The notes under the pieces were generated by a model. The model had not been told where the DNA came from and made no database searches. It worked only from the letters and a program-made list of their open reading frames with translations. Source: Enteractinococcus coprophilus (GTDB lineage: Bacteria; Actinomycetota; Actinomycetes; Actinomycetales; Micrococcaceae). From it: 64,000 nucleotides of DNA. Made by a program: the position numbers and the translations under genes. The stretch covers positions 186,001-250,000 of the forward strand of contig NZ_VFOU01000003.1 in NCBI RefSeq assembly GCF_006716305.1, in the 5' to 3' direction. Positions 49,351-57,857 of the stretch are shown piece by piece. Positions within the stretch are counted from its first letter, which is position 1, and every line of letters begins with the position of its first letter.

Positions 49351-49998
49351 TCATGATGGTGTTTTGCGCGCTAACACCACAGTATCTTGGAGGGTCGCAA
49401 CTTCCCCCGCCGGCCCGGTTGCTTCCCGGGAACGAAACACCGCGATCTCAACATTCCACGACGATGGATCTAACTGTAAAAGCTCAAGTTCAGACTCGGG
49501 GGTGGTGGCATCGTGATGGTGCTCTGCTGTCTCAGGATCACGGTGAGCCTGTGACCACGGTGGGAACGTAGCGTGCGAAACAACGAGCAAGTGACCCCCG
49601 TCTGCCACGTAGTTTATGGCGGCACGCAGAATACCGGGCCGGTCGAAGTCACCTTGAGAGTGTAGAAACGAACTCACCACGAGGTCATATGTTTGTTCGT
49701 TATTCCACTGGGCTAAATCTGCCACGGTAAAGCGTGCCAGCTCGGCTGGGATGTTCATAGAGCGTGCCGCTTGGACGGCCCTGGAGACGGCCACGGACGA
49801 GATGTCCACACCGGTAACGTGCCAGCCATGTTCGGCTAACCAGATGACGTCGGCGCCTTCGCCAGAACCCAAATCCAAGGCAGTGCCCGGCGTCAGCCTG
49901 GAGCCGACATCTGCAAGGACAGCGTTGACTTTCCCGGACCAGATCTGTTGGGCTTCACGATATCTGTCGTCCCAGCTGGGCTGTGCGGTCTCATGCAT
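49351..49998 (-). CDS. Class I SAM-dependent methyltransferase
   Basis: The 215-residue protein has motif I in ALDLGSGEGADVIWLA (about residues 40-55) and the following GVDISSVAV acidic loop, so it should bind S-adenosylmethionine. It resembles small-molecule methyltransferases of the thiopurine/tellurite-resistance type (TehB-like). The start overlaps the stop of the ABC exporter gene by one base (TAATG), so translation is coupled. The substrate is unknown; a joint role with the exporter in detoxification is possible. Confidence 0.88.
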   Translation of the reverse strand: MHETAQPSWDDRYREAQQIWSGKVNAVLADVGSRLTPGTALDLGSGEGADVIWLAEHGWHVTGVDISSVAVSRAVQAARSMNIPAELARFTVADLAQWNNEQTYDLVVSSFLHSQGDFDRPGILRAAINYVADGGHLLVVSHATFPPWSQAHRDPETAEHHHDATTPESELELLQLDPSSWNVEIAVFRSREATGPAGEVATLQDTVVLARKTPS

Positions 49999-51881
49999 TA
50001 TGCACGTTCACCTCGGGTGTGTGGCGCTTGCTGAAATTGGGTGGTGTATAGCTCAGCATAACGGCCATCGGCTGCCAAGAGTTCAGCGTGCGTACCACGT
50101 TCGTAGATGCGGCCATCTTCGATCACCAAAATCTCATCCGCGTTCACCACGGTTGACAACCGGTGCGCGATCACCAGGGCTGTTCGTTCTTCCAATGCCT
50201 GGTCAAGAGCTTGTTGAACGGCTGCTTCATTGGTGGAGTCCAGAGAAGCGGTAGCCTCGTCTAAAATCACGGCCTCGGGTGCTGCGATCAGCAAGCGGGC
50301 AATCGCCAAGCGTTGGCGTTCACCACCCGAAAGGCGGTATCCACGCTCGCCGACGACGGTATCAAGACCGTCGGGCATCTGCCGGACGACCTCAGCTAGG
50401 CGAGCATGTTCTAGGATCTGCCAGATCTGTTCGTCTTCGACGTTTCGGTGTCCCAGCGTCAGGTTATCCCGGATGGAGGTATGGAAGAGGTGGGAGTCTT
50501 GGGTTACCATGCCAACGCGATTGTGGATATCTTCGGCCGCAGCGTCGCGAAGATCAACACCGTTGAGGGTGATAGCACCACCCGTGACATCATAGAGACG
50601 GGTCACCAGGTTGGCGATGGTCGACTTGCCAGCACCCGAAGAGCCCACCAGAGCAACCGTCTGCCCGGGTTCCACGGTGAAATTCAGGTCGTGTAACACC
50701 TGCTCGGTTTCCCGACTATCCAAGACCGCGACCTCTTCCAAACTGGCCAATGACACTTCGGAGGCCGCAGGGTATCGGAAATCGACGTCGTGAAATTGGA
50801 TGCGCACTCCCCCGGCGGGAATCGTTTTCGGGTTCTGCGGGTCTTTGATCATCGGTTGTAGGTCGAGCACTTCAAAGATCCGTTCAAACGACACCAATGC
50901 GCTCATCAGTTCAACGCGTGCGGTGGCCAATCCGGTCAGCGGCGCATACAGCCGAGTCAGGAGCAACGCCAGGGTGACGACGTCGCCTGCGTTCAGGCTA
51001 CCGGTGATTGCTTGGTAACCACCGATGCCATAGACAGCGGCTAATGCAAGCGAAGATACCAGCGTCAACATGGTCATAAATACCGAGGTCCATACACTAA
51101 TGCGGACCCCAGATTCACGAACGCCATCCGCACGATCTGCAAACACCTGGGACTCGTGGCGTTGTTCGCCAAAGAGCTTTACCAACGTCGCCCCGGGTGC
51201 TGAGAACCGTTCGGTCATCTGATCTCCCATGGCGGCGTTACGTGTGGCGCGTTCACGGGTCTGTACGGCAATGCGGTGACCAATCGAACGGGCAGGTAAA
51301 AGAAATACTGGCAGCAGCAGAAGCGCCACCAGGGTGATCTGCCAGGACGTGGTAAACATAACCACCAGCGTCACCCCGAGGGTCACGACATTCATAACCA
51401 CCGTAGGTAACGTCCTGGCGATCGCGGTTTGGGCACCGATGACGTCGTTATTGAGACGAGAGACCAGCGCCCCGGTCCGAGCGCGGGTAAAGAACGCTAC
51501 CGGCATTTTCTGCACGTGGTCGAACACGCTGGTACGTAAGTCGAATATGGTCCGCTCTCCCAGCGAGGCGGATTGCCACCGCGAGATGACATTAAGTAGC
51601 GCTTCGAGCAGTGCAGCACCGGCAATAAGGAGTGCCAAGTTGATCACGATACGGATGTCGGCTCCATCAACGATCGCGTTGACGACATCACCGGCAAGAA
51701 TGGGCGACACCACGGTGAGTACCGCGCCCAGTGCCGACACGATGAGATAGAGGGTCAGTCGGGTCCGATATCGCGCAATGAATGACCATGAGCGTCCGAT
51801 GGTACCGGGTTTAAGCGATTGTTGGTCTTTACTTTGACGCAGTTTCCCCAGGGCTGCCCAGCCCGCATGATTCATGCTCAC
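49998..51881 (-). CDS. ABC exporter, fused membrane and ATPase domains
   Basis: The 627-residue half-transporter has six predicted membrane helices (about 35-330) and a C-terminal ATPase with Walker A VGSSGAGKST, LSGGERQR, Walker B VILDEATASLDS and the switch histidine in VIAHRLSTV. The layout is that of MsbA/LmrA-like homodimeric exporters of lipids or drugs. The start is GTG at 51881, with AGGAGG about 10 bases upstream; an ATG lies two codons later. It is coupled to the methyltransferase gene. Confidence 0.92.
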   Translation of the reverse strand: MSMNHAGWAALGKLRQSKDQQSLKPGTIGRSWSFIARYRTRLTLYLIVSALGAVLTVVSPILAGDVVNAIVDGADIRIVINLALLIAGAALLEALLNVISRWQSASLGERTIFDLRTSVFDHVQKMPVAFFTRARTGALVSRLNNDVIGAQTAIARTLPTVVMNVVTLGVTLVVMFTTSWQITLVALLLLPVFLLPARSIGHRIAVQTRERATRNAAMGDQMTERFSAPGATLVKLFGEQRHESQVFADRADGVRESGVRISVWTSVFMTMLTLVSSLALAAVYGIGGYQAITGSLNAGDVVTLALLLTRLYAPLTGLATARVELMSALVSFERIFEVLDLQPMIKDPQNPKTIPAGGVRIQFHDVDFRYPAASEVSLASLEEVAVLDSRETEQVLHDLNFTVEPGQTVALVGSSGAGKSTIANLVTRLYDVTGGAITLNGVDLRDAAAEDIHNRVGMVTQDSHLFHTSIRDNLTLGHRNVEDEQIWQILEHARLAEVVRQMPDGLDTVVGERGYRLSGGERQRLAIARLLIAAPEAVILDEATASLDSTNEAAVQQALDQALEERTALVIAHRLSTVVNADEILVIEDGRIYERGTHAELLAADGRYAELYTTQFQQAPHTRGERA

Positions 51882-51934
51882 GTAAGTATTTCCTCCTGCT
51901 CTTCTCCCACAGCTTCAGCACGTATCGTGCGATA

Positions 51935-52186
51935 TTATTCCGTGCCTAGGCTCTTGGCCATAAAGCTCACGGAGGCAGCGTGGGCCTTGTCGAACCCAGC
52001 CATACCGGTGCCTTGTGCAATGCCAGCCGCGTAACCTGCAATGAATCCAACCACGAGCTTATCGGTTTGCTCATCGTGATCAATTGCATCTGCGATGTGC
52101 CGAAGTGTCGCAATATCGACTTGGACCGATTCGATTTCAAGTGCGCTGAGCAAATTGCTAGCCCAATCGGGTAGAGGTTGTGTCAT
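51935..52186 (-). CDS. DUF6457 domain small protein
   Basis: The product is 83 residues from the ATG at 52186 (MTQPLPDWASNLLSAL). An in-frame GTG at 52210 sits beside a terminator hairpin and is less likely. The sequence matches DUF6457-like actinobacterial proteins: a helical N-terminus, an acidic middle, then a Gly/Ala-rich VGFIAGYAAGIAQG segment. In other actinobacteria such domains occur beside or fused to molybdenum-cofactor proteins, but no such gene is nearby. Function is unknown. It lies 53 bp before the ABC exporter on the same strand. Confidence 0.7.
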   Translation of the reverse strand: MTQPLPDWASNLLSALEIESVQVDIATLRHIADAIDHDEQTDKLVVGFIAGYAAGIAQGTGMAGFDKAHAASVSFMAKSLGTE

Positions 52187-52212
52187 GTGTCGATGCTTTC
52201 TGTTAAACACAG

Positions 52213-52245
52213 CAAGGTCCCTCCTGATTATCAGGAGGGACCTTG
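52213..52245 (-). terminator. Terminator of the NlpC/P60 gene
   Basis: Perfect 15-bp arms CAAGGTCCCTCCTGA and TCAGGAGGGACCTTG with a 3-base loop lie 23 bp beyond the stop at 52268, followed on the minus strand by TGTGTTT. Confidence 0.9.
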
Positions 52246-52267
52246 TTGTGCAGTTGTAAGGAAAAAC

Positions 52268-53071
52268 CTAACCTACGTAGGTGTAGTAGCCCATCAGTGG
52301 GTTGCGGTTGACGCTGTGCAAGATAGTGCCGACCGAAGGGTTCTGAGCGCCGATCATCTGACCGTTTCCAACGTAGATTCCAACGTGGGAACCACCGTTT
52401 TGGAAGACGAGGTCACCTGGTTTCGGGCTGGCAGTGCGAACGAACTGGCCGGAACCCAAGATAGCCGAGGTGGAAGATGGAATATTGATGCCTGCTTGAG
52501 CGTACGCCCATGCGGTGAATCCGGAGCAGTCCCAGCCGCCTGGGCCTTTACCACCCCATACGTATGGGGTTCCGACGCCGGAGTATGCAGCAGAGACGAC
52601 CGCACCGAGCGAACCAGATGCGGTGGACTCTGGAGCGCTTGGAGCTTCCTGAGTGCTAGCAGACTGGGTCTGAGCGTCGTTGTCGGTTTCGCTGGTGCTG
52701 TTGTTAGCAGCTGTTTCGTTAGTTACTGGAGCGAGGTCTTCTTCGACTTCCTCAACGACAGGCTCTGGAGCACGTGTTGATTGAAGCTCCGCGCGACCAA
52801 GATCAAGACGTACCGAGTCAGCGGTAATAACGTCGGCTTTGCCCGACGTGCGTTCCAGTTTGAAGTTTGTGGCTGGCAGAGTCGATGTTTCACGATCGGT
52901 CTGCACAGGTGCAGCATTAGCTGCTGGTGCTACGGTCAACACCATTCCCGAGGCTGCCGCAATCACAGCAGCTTGGCGACCCGAGCGGCCAATGGCCTGA
53001 GTGACGGCTTCTAGCGTGGCGCCCTTCTCAGGAGTTGCACGGTGACGTGCAGTTGAAATGCGCTTCGACAC
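52268..53071 (-). CDS. Secreted NlpC/P60 cell-wall hydrolase
   Basis: The 267-residue protein has a long signal peptide with a basic start and a hydrophobic core ending in ANAA (about residues 36-54). A linker rich in acidic residues, Ser and Thr (about 110-150) precedes a C-terminal NlpC/P60 peptidase domain (about 155-267). The catalytic Cys is in GGWDCSGFTAWAY and the His in GGSHVGIYVG. It should cleave peptidoglycan peptides outside the cell during growth or division. The start is GTG at 53071, 8 bases after GAGAGAGG. A 340-bp leader/promoter region with inverted repeats lies upstream. Confidence 0.92.
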   Translation of the reverse strand: MSKRISTARHRATPEKGATLEAVTQAIGRSGRQAAVIAAASGMVLTVAPAANAAPVQTDRETSTLPATNFKLERTSGKADVITADSVRLDLGRAELQSTRAPEPVVEEVEEDLAPVTNETAANNSTSETDNDAQTQSASTQEAPSAPESTASGSLGAVVSAAYSGVGTPYVWGGKGPGGWDCSGFTAWAYAQAGINIPSSTSAILGSGQFVRTASPKPGDLVFQNGGSHVGIYVGNGQMIGAQNPSVGTILHSVNRNPLMGYYTYVG

Positions 53072-53412
53072 TTAGTTTACCTCTCTCATGTGCTTAGTGG
53101 CTTCCGCCCCACTCCGCCACGAACAATGTTTTACAACTGCTGTGTTTTGCCCACCCAGCCGCGGAGTGTAAAAGCAAGCTGGTGGCCGGTGCTGAATCAC
53201 ATTCTGTTATCAACACCGAGAGCTAGCTTAGTAGAACCATAACGAATTGTCACATTCAGATAACAATTCGTGGATTCAATCTCTGAAATTATTCTTTAGA
53301 TCCGCACCAGCATGCGGTGAGGACTAAAATAACAAGTTGTTATTTTTCTTTGTCGAATCGTTATTTTCGATCCGAACGGGGGCTGTTTGGAGCCTTAAAG
53401 ATCACGATTAAG
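53072..53412. other. 341-bp intergenic region with three inverted repeats
   Basis: No gene is seen between the NlpC/P60 start and the ideR stop. On the minus strand the NlpC leader contains arms CACTCCGC and GCGGAGTG (53161-53168 and 53110-53117) enclosing 43 bases. Upstream lies an inverted repeat CGAATTGT-N12-ACAATTCG (53243-53270) that could be an operator. A 10-1-10 palindrome, AAAATAACAA-G-TTGTTATTTT (53326-53346), lies 67 bp past ideR and may end its transcript. I do not recognise a known riboswitch class. Confidence 0.5.
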
Positions 53413-54144
53413 TCACCGGACTCGGACTACGCGCACATGCACAGCGGTATCTTCAGAAATCTCGAGACCTAGTTCCGAAATATCTTCAATTTCTCCGGGA
53501 AGCTCAGGACCGCGCTCTACTGTGCGAACGGCGACGTAGCCGTCAGCGGGTTCTGCGACCAGGGTTGCGCCTGGCTGGATGCCAGCGGCAGCAAACTGCG
53601 TCAGGAGTTCGGGGTCAGTCTGGATGGCTTCCGTGAGAACTTTTACCTCGAACGTTCCAGCTTGTTCTAAGGCGACGGTGAGAGGCTCGCCTTGATAGGG
53701 TTGCGGATCCAGGCCTGTGGCAGGCCCACCCAGTTCTTCAAGCAGCGGAATCTGGTTGCCAAACGGAGAGTTCGACGGTGAATCCAGTAAGACCATCAGC
53801 CGCGCCTCAACCTGGTCGCTCATGACGTGTTCCCATCGACAGGCTTCCTCATGAACAAAGGGCCAATCCAACCCAATCACGTCCGACAATAGACGTTCGG
53901 CCAAACGATGTTTCCGCATGACGGTGGCGGCTGCTTTCAACCCCTCTTCCGTGAGCTCAAGCCTCCGATCCGGTGCAACATGCAAGAGTCCATCGCGTTC
54001 CATACGCGCTACAGTTTGCGAAACGGTTGGGCCGGAATGATCGAGTCGTTCGGCAATCCGCGCTCGCAACGGTGCAATGCCTTCTTCCATCAGTTCATAG
54101 ATGGTGCGTAAGTACATTTCCGTTGTATCAATCAGATCGGCCAC
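53413..54144 (-). CDS. ideR: Iron-dependent repressor of the DtxR/IdeR family
   Basis: With the GTG at 54144 as start, the 243-residue protein keeps exact DtxR numbering: M10, H79, E83, H98, C102, E105 and H106, the two metal sites, are all present (TTEMYLRTIYEL, RKHRLAERLL, HEEACRWEH). The order is winged helix (1-70), dimerisation domain (75-140) and SH3-like C-terminal domain (about 170-243). It represses iron uptake and controls iron storage when loaded with Fe2+. A GTG two codons upstream (54150) lies too close to AAGGG. A candidate target box precedes dps. Confidence 0.94.
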   Translation of the reverse strand: MADLIDTTEMYLRTIYELMEEGIAPLRARIAERLDHSGPTVSQTVARMERDGLLHVAPDRRLELTEEGLKAAATVMRKHRLAERLLSDVIGLDWPFVHEEACRWEHVMSDQVEARLMVLLDSPSNSPFGNQIPLLEELGGPATGLDPQPYQGEPLTVALEQAGTFEVKVLTEAIQTDPELLTQFAAAGIQPGATLVAEPADGYVAVRTVERGPELPGEIEDISELGLEISEDTAVHVRVVRVR

Positions 54145-54371
54145 TGCCACATTCCCTTATCCCGATATGCGTCTTCAGTATTCTGTAATCACCAATCATC
54201 ATACGGTTGCTGCGAATTCTCGGCCAGAATTTATCCACAGGCACTCGTATTCAGTGTTTTGTTAACCACATTTTGGATCAAACCGTAGTCATATGTTGGC
54301 TTATTCTGATGTTTCAGGCTTGCCGGAGCCCACAATAGAAACGTATTCTGCCACCTTGCTCTAAGGAGTAG

Positions 54372-55499
<1,128 letters not shown>

Positions 55500-55519
55500 G
55501 CACGAATAACAACCAGTTC

Positions 55520-55561
55520 TGGCCGGTAGCGACAAACAATATTCTCTGTCGCTACCGGCCA
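55520..55561 (+). terminator. Terminator of serC
   Basis: Perfect 15-bp arms TGGCCGGTAGCGACA and TGTCGCTACCGGCCA with a 12-base loop lie 20 bp after the serC stop. Confidence 0.85.
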
Positions 55562-55628
55562 AGGTCGTTTAGGTAGAACATTAAAACCACAATGCGATAA
55601 CCTGAGAAGCATCACAGTCAAGATAAAT

Positions 55629-55656
55629 AAAAAGCACTGCCGCAGCAGTGCTTTTT
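55629..55656 (-). terminator. Terminator of the csp-DUF3027 unit
   Basis: Arms AAAAAGCACTGC and GCAGTGCTTTTT with loop CGCA are a compact intrinsic terminator 8 bp from the DUF3027 stop. It has T-runs in both directions. Confidence 0.9.
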
Positions 55657-55663
55657 ATCAGGT

Positions 55664-56302
55664 TTAGCTCTCAGTGTCAGGCTTCGTATTCGAGCCCGCA
55701 GACTTTTTCTTCTGCTTCCTGCGAGCCGCTTGCTGCCGCGCCCTGCGACGCTTGGCTTCCCGGCGGGCCTGTTTTGCTTTGTCGGTATGGTCTTTAGTTA
55801 CCGGTCTCTCAGTCGAGGCGACCGACACTTCTTCAACGGCCTTCGGTCCAAAGCCTGCGGCCTCCAGTGCTTTAGCTGGATCCTCGCCAGCAGCGATCGC
55901 ATCGAGACGGATGCGCTCTTCTGCTGAGGCACGATCACGCCACGGCACCCATGCTGGAGCAAGTAACGCACCCTCGCCGGGCAACATGCCAGTTTCGCTA
56001 ATCGTCACCATCTTGGAACGTGGGGCACGTGCTAGCGTGACAAAAAAGTGCCAGCCGCGATAGCCCGGGACATGGGCGGCAAACCGGTGCGTGACGACGC
56101 GTTCATCATCGGCGGTCGTCCCCAGGTGTTCGCCAATGTCGCCGTCATAGCCTTCCAACGCCTCTCGGGCGATATCAACAGCGTCTGCCAAGACGGTATC
56201 AACCCGTGGCTTACGGCTCATGCTGCGGGGCGGCCCAAACGTCGGATAGACAGGTTCAGTATTGGTAACGGTATCTTCAGCGACATCAGGCATCAAATGC
56301 AT
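55664..56302 (-). CDS. DUF3027 domain protein
   Basis: The 212-residue protein has the DUF3027 core (about residues 30-130) with VTHRFAAHVPGYRGWHFFVTLARA and GALLAPAWVPWRDR. A basic, low-complexity C-terminus rich in Lys and Arg follows and could contact nucleic acid. Function is unknown; the gene commonly follows a cold-shock-domain gene in Micrococcales, as here. Its ATG at 56302 lies inside the end of the upstream gene (17-bp overlap), with AAGGG 6 bases before it. Confidence 0.85.
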   Translation of the reverse strand: MHLMPDVAEDTVTNTEPVYPTFGPPRSMSRKPRVDTVLADAVDIAREALEGYDGDIGEHLGTTADDERVVTHRFAAHVPGYRGWHFFVTLARAPRSKMVTISETGMLPGEGALLAPAWVPWRDRASAEERIRLDAIAAGEDPAKALEAAGFGPKAVEEVSVASTERPVTKDHTDKAKQARREAKRRRARQQAARRKQKKKSAGSNTKPDTES

Positions 56303-56669
56303 CAGCCACCCTTCGCATAATGGTGGCCATTTGCTCGGCCTGTTTAGTTGCTGGATAGCGCCCTCTGCGTAGCCCAGTCGAGGCGTTGTCGAGCATGCGG
56401 ATCAGATCGTCCACGATGCCGGCCATATCTTGTGCTTTGGGCCTGGTGGCCCGGACGACCGAGGGTAATTTTTCAAGAACTTCGACGGACAGTGCTTGTG
56501 GGCCGCGTCGTGAGTCGACAATGCCAAATTCCACCCGGGTTCCCGGGCGCAGTTGGGTTACCCCGGATGGCAAGGCTGACGACGGCAGATGGATATCATC
56601 GCCGTCATCGGTGGTAATAAAACCAAAGCCCTTTGTATGGTCGTAAAATTTCACTCTGCCGGTTGGCAT
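56286..56669 (-). CDS. Cold-shock-domain protein with C-terminal extension
   Basis: The 127-residue protein has an N-terminal cold-shock domain (about 1-66). RNP1 is intact (KGFGFI), while RNP2, usually VFVHFS, reads DIHLPSS. A helical extension of about 60 residues follows. Single CSDs of this kind bind RNA or single-stranded DNA; the extension and the altered RNP2 mark it as the divergent actinobacterial form rather than a classic CspA. It is the first gene of a two-gene unit with DUF3027. Confidence 0.88.
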   Translation of the reverse strand: MPTGRVKFYDHTKGFGFITTDDGDDIHLPSSALPSGVTQLRPGTRVEFGIVDSRRGPQALSVEVLEKLPSVVRATRPKAQDMAGIVDDLIRMLDNASTGLRRGRYPATKQAEQMATIMRRVADAFDA

Positions 56670-56827
56670 GGATCTACTATTCCTTCGTCACGTGCATCAT
56701 TCACAAAGGGTCCCCGTCACACATCCCTTGCAGGTGCGGTTACAGGAACCCTCAAAGCCTATCGGAGGCCAGTATAGTGCCTTTGCTCCCGAATCTTCGC
56801 AATGATCGGCCACCTGTGCTGCAAGCG

Positions 56828-56833
56828 TAGAAT
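56828..56833 (+). promoter_or_regulatory. Putative leaderless -10 element (TAGAAT)
   Basis: TAGAAT ends 7 bases before the ATG at 56841 and no ribosome site intervenes. The same hexamer is used before the response regulator at 57150. Confidence 0.55.
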
Positions 56834-56840
56834 AACGCCC

Positions 56841-57107
56841 ATGACCACCCAAAAATCTCGAAACTTAGACGCGACACCCGCCTGGATTGCAGCCGTGTTG
56901 TGGATCGGGGTAGCCATTGTTGTTGTCTCATTCCTCGCGCTGATTGGCGTGTTAGTGTACTACTTCGCCGGCGTCACCCCTGCCACTTGGCTGTTTTGGC
57001 TGGCCCTGTTGGCCTTTCCAACAGGTTTCATCTTGATGCTCGTGGCTCTGGTGGGGAATGTATTCGTGCGCAGAAAACGGCAGCACGCACCGCACTCCAT
57101 CCAGTAA
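56841..57107 (+). CDS. Small two-helix membrane protein
   Basis: The 88-residue protein has two predicted membrane helices (about residues 15-45 and 49-74) and a short basic tail (RRKRQH). The start at 56841 is set by the -10-like element and by the hydrophobic core that follows; a frame to 56802 lacks support. I do not recognise the family. It precedes the two-component genes by 42 bp but has its own promoter-like element. Confidence 0.7.
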   Translation: MTTQKSRNLDATPAWIAAVLWIGVAIVVVSFLALIGVLVYYFAGVTPATWLFWLALLAFPTGFILMLVALVGNVFVRRKRQHAPHSIQ

Positions 57108-57137
57108 ACACACAGCAACCTCACAGGTTAGTTTTTT

Positions 57138-57143
57138 TAGAAT
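57138..57143 (+). promoter_or_regulatory. Putative leaderless -10 element (TAGAAT)
   Basis: TAGAAT, after a T-run, ends 6 bases before the ATG at 57150. There is no ribosome site, so the response-regulator transcript is predicted to be leaderless. Confidence 0.6.
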
Positions 57144-57149
57144 AGGCGT

Positions 57150-57857
57150 ATGACGTCGCAATCTTATGAAGCAAAACTCCTAGTCGTCGATGATGAACCG
57201 AACATCCGCGAACTACTGTCCACCTCTTTACGGTTCGCCGGATTCGAAGTTGTTGCCGCTGCTAACGGCCGTGAAGCGCTCGAAGCCGCTGAGGCCCATA
57301 ATCCTGATCTGGCGGTGCTTGATGTCATGCTGCCGGACATGGACGGCTTCACTGTCACCCGGAAACTGCGCGCCTCAGGCCGCTTTTTCCCAGTCGTGTT
57401 TTTGACCGCACGAGATGAAACCGAAGACAAAGTCACCGGACTGACCGTTGGCGGTGACGACTATGTGACCAAACCGTTTAGCCTCGATGAAGTGGTGGCT
57501 CGAATCCGTGCCGTGTTACGCCGCACGGCTCCTGCAGAAGACGACGATGCGATGTTGATCGTGGATGATCTGGAACTCGATGACGACGCTCACGAAGTTC
57601 GACGCGGTGGCGAAATCATTGATCTGTCCCCCACCGAGTTCAAACTGCTGCGCTATTTGATGATGAATCCCAACCGGGTGCTCTCCAAAGCTCAGATCCT
57701 GGATCACGTCTGGGAATACGACTTCAATGGTGACGCCTCAATCGTGGAATCCTACATTTCCTATTTGCGACGGAAAATCGACGTCGAAGATCGGCCCAAG
57801 ATGATTCAAACCAAACGCGGGGTCGGATATCTCCTAAGGACACAAGACAAACGCTAG
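57150..57857 (+). CDS. OmpR-family response regulator, PhoP-like
   Basis: The 235-residue protein has a receiver domain (1-120) with the phosphoacceptor D58 in LAVLDVMLPDMDGF, acidic pocket VVDDE and switch lysine K108 in DDYVTKPF. An OmpR-type winged helix follows (about 135-232). Sequence around the receiver (NIRELLSTSLRFAGFEV, GLTVGGDDYVTKPFSLDEVVARIRAVLRR as parts) strongly resembles mycobacterial PhoP and TcrX-like regulators. The stop codon directly abuts the kinase ATG (TAGATG). Targets are unknown. Confidence 0.93.
   Translation: MTSQSYEAKLLVVDDEPNIRELLSTSLRFAGFEVVAAANGREALEAAEAHNPDLAVLDVMLPDMDGFTVTRKLRASGRFFPVVFLTARDETEDKVTGLTVGGDDYVTKPFSLDEVVARIRAVLRRTAPAEDDDAMLIVDDLELDDDAHEVRRGGEIIDLSPTEFKLLRYLMMNPNRVLSKAQILDHVWEYDFNGDASIVESYISYLRRKIDVEDRPKMIQTKRGVGYLLRTQDKR

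Noticed and set aside
53072-53240. ydaO-type c-di-AMP riboswitch before the NlpC/P60 gene
   Set aside because: The genomic context would fit, but I cannot find the conserved purine-rich motifs of that class in the leader; it is kept only as an unnamed structured region.
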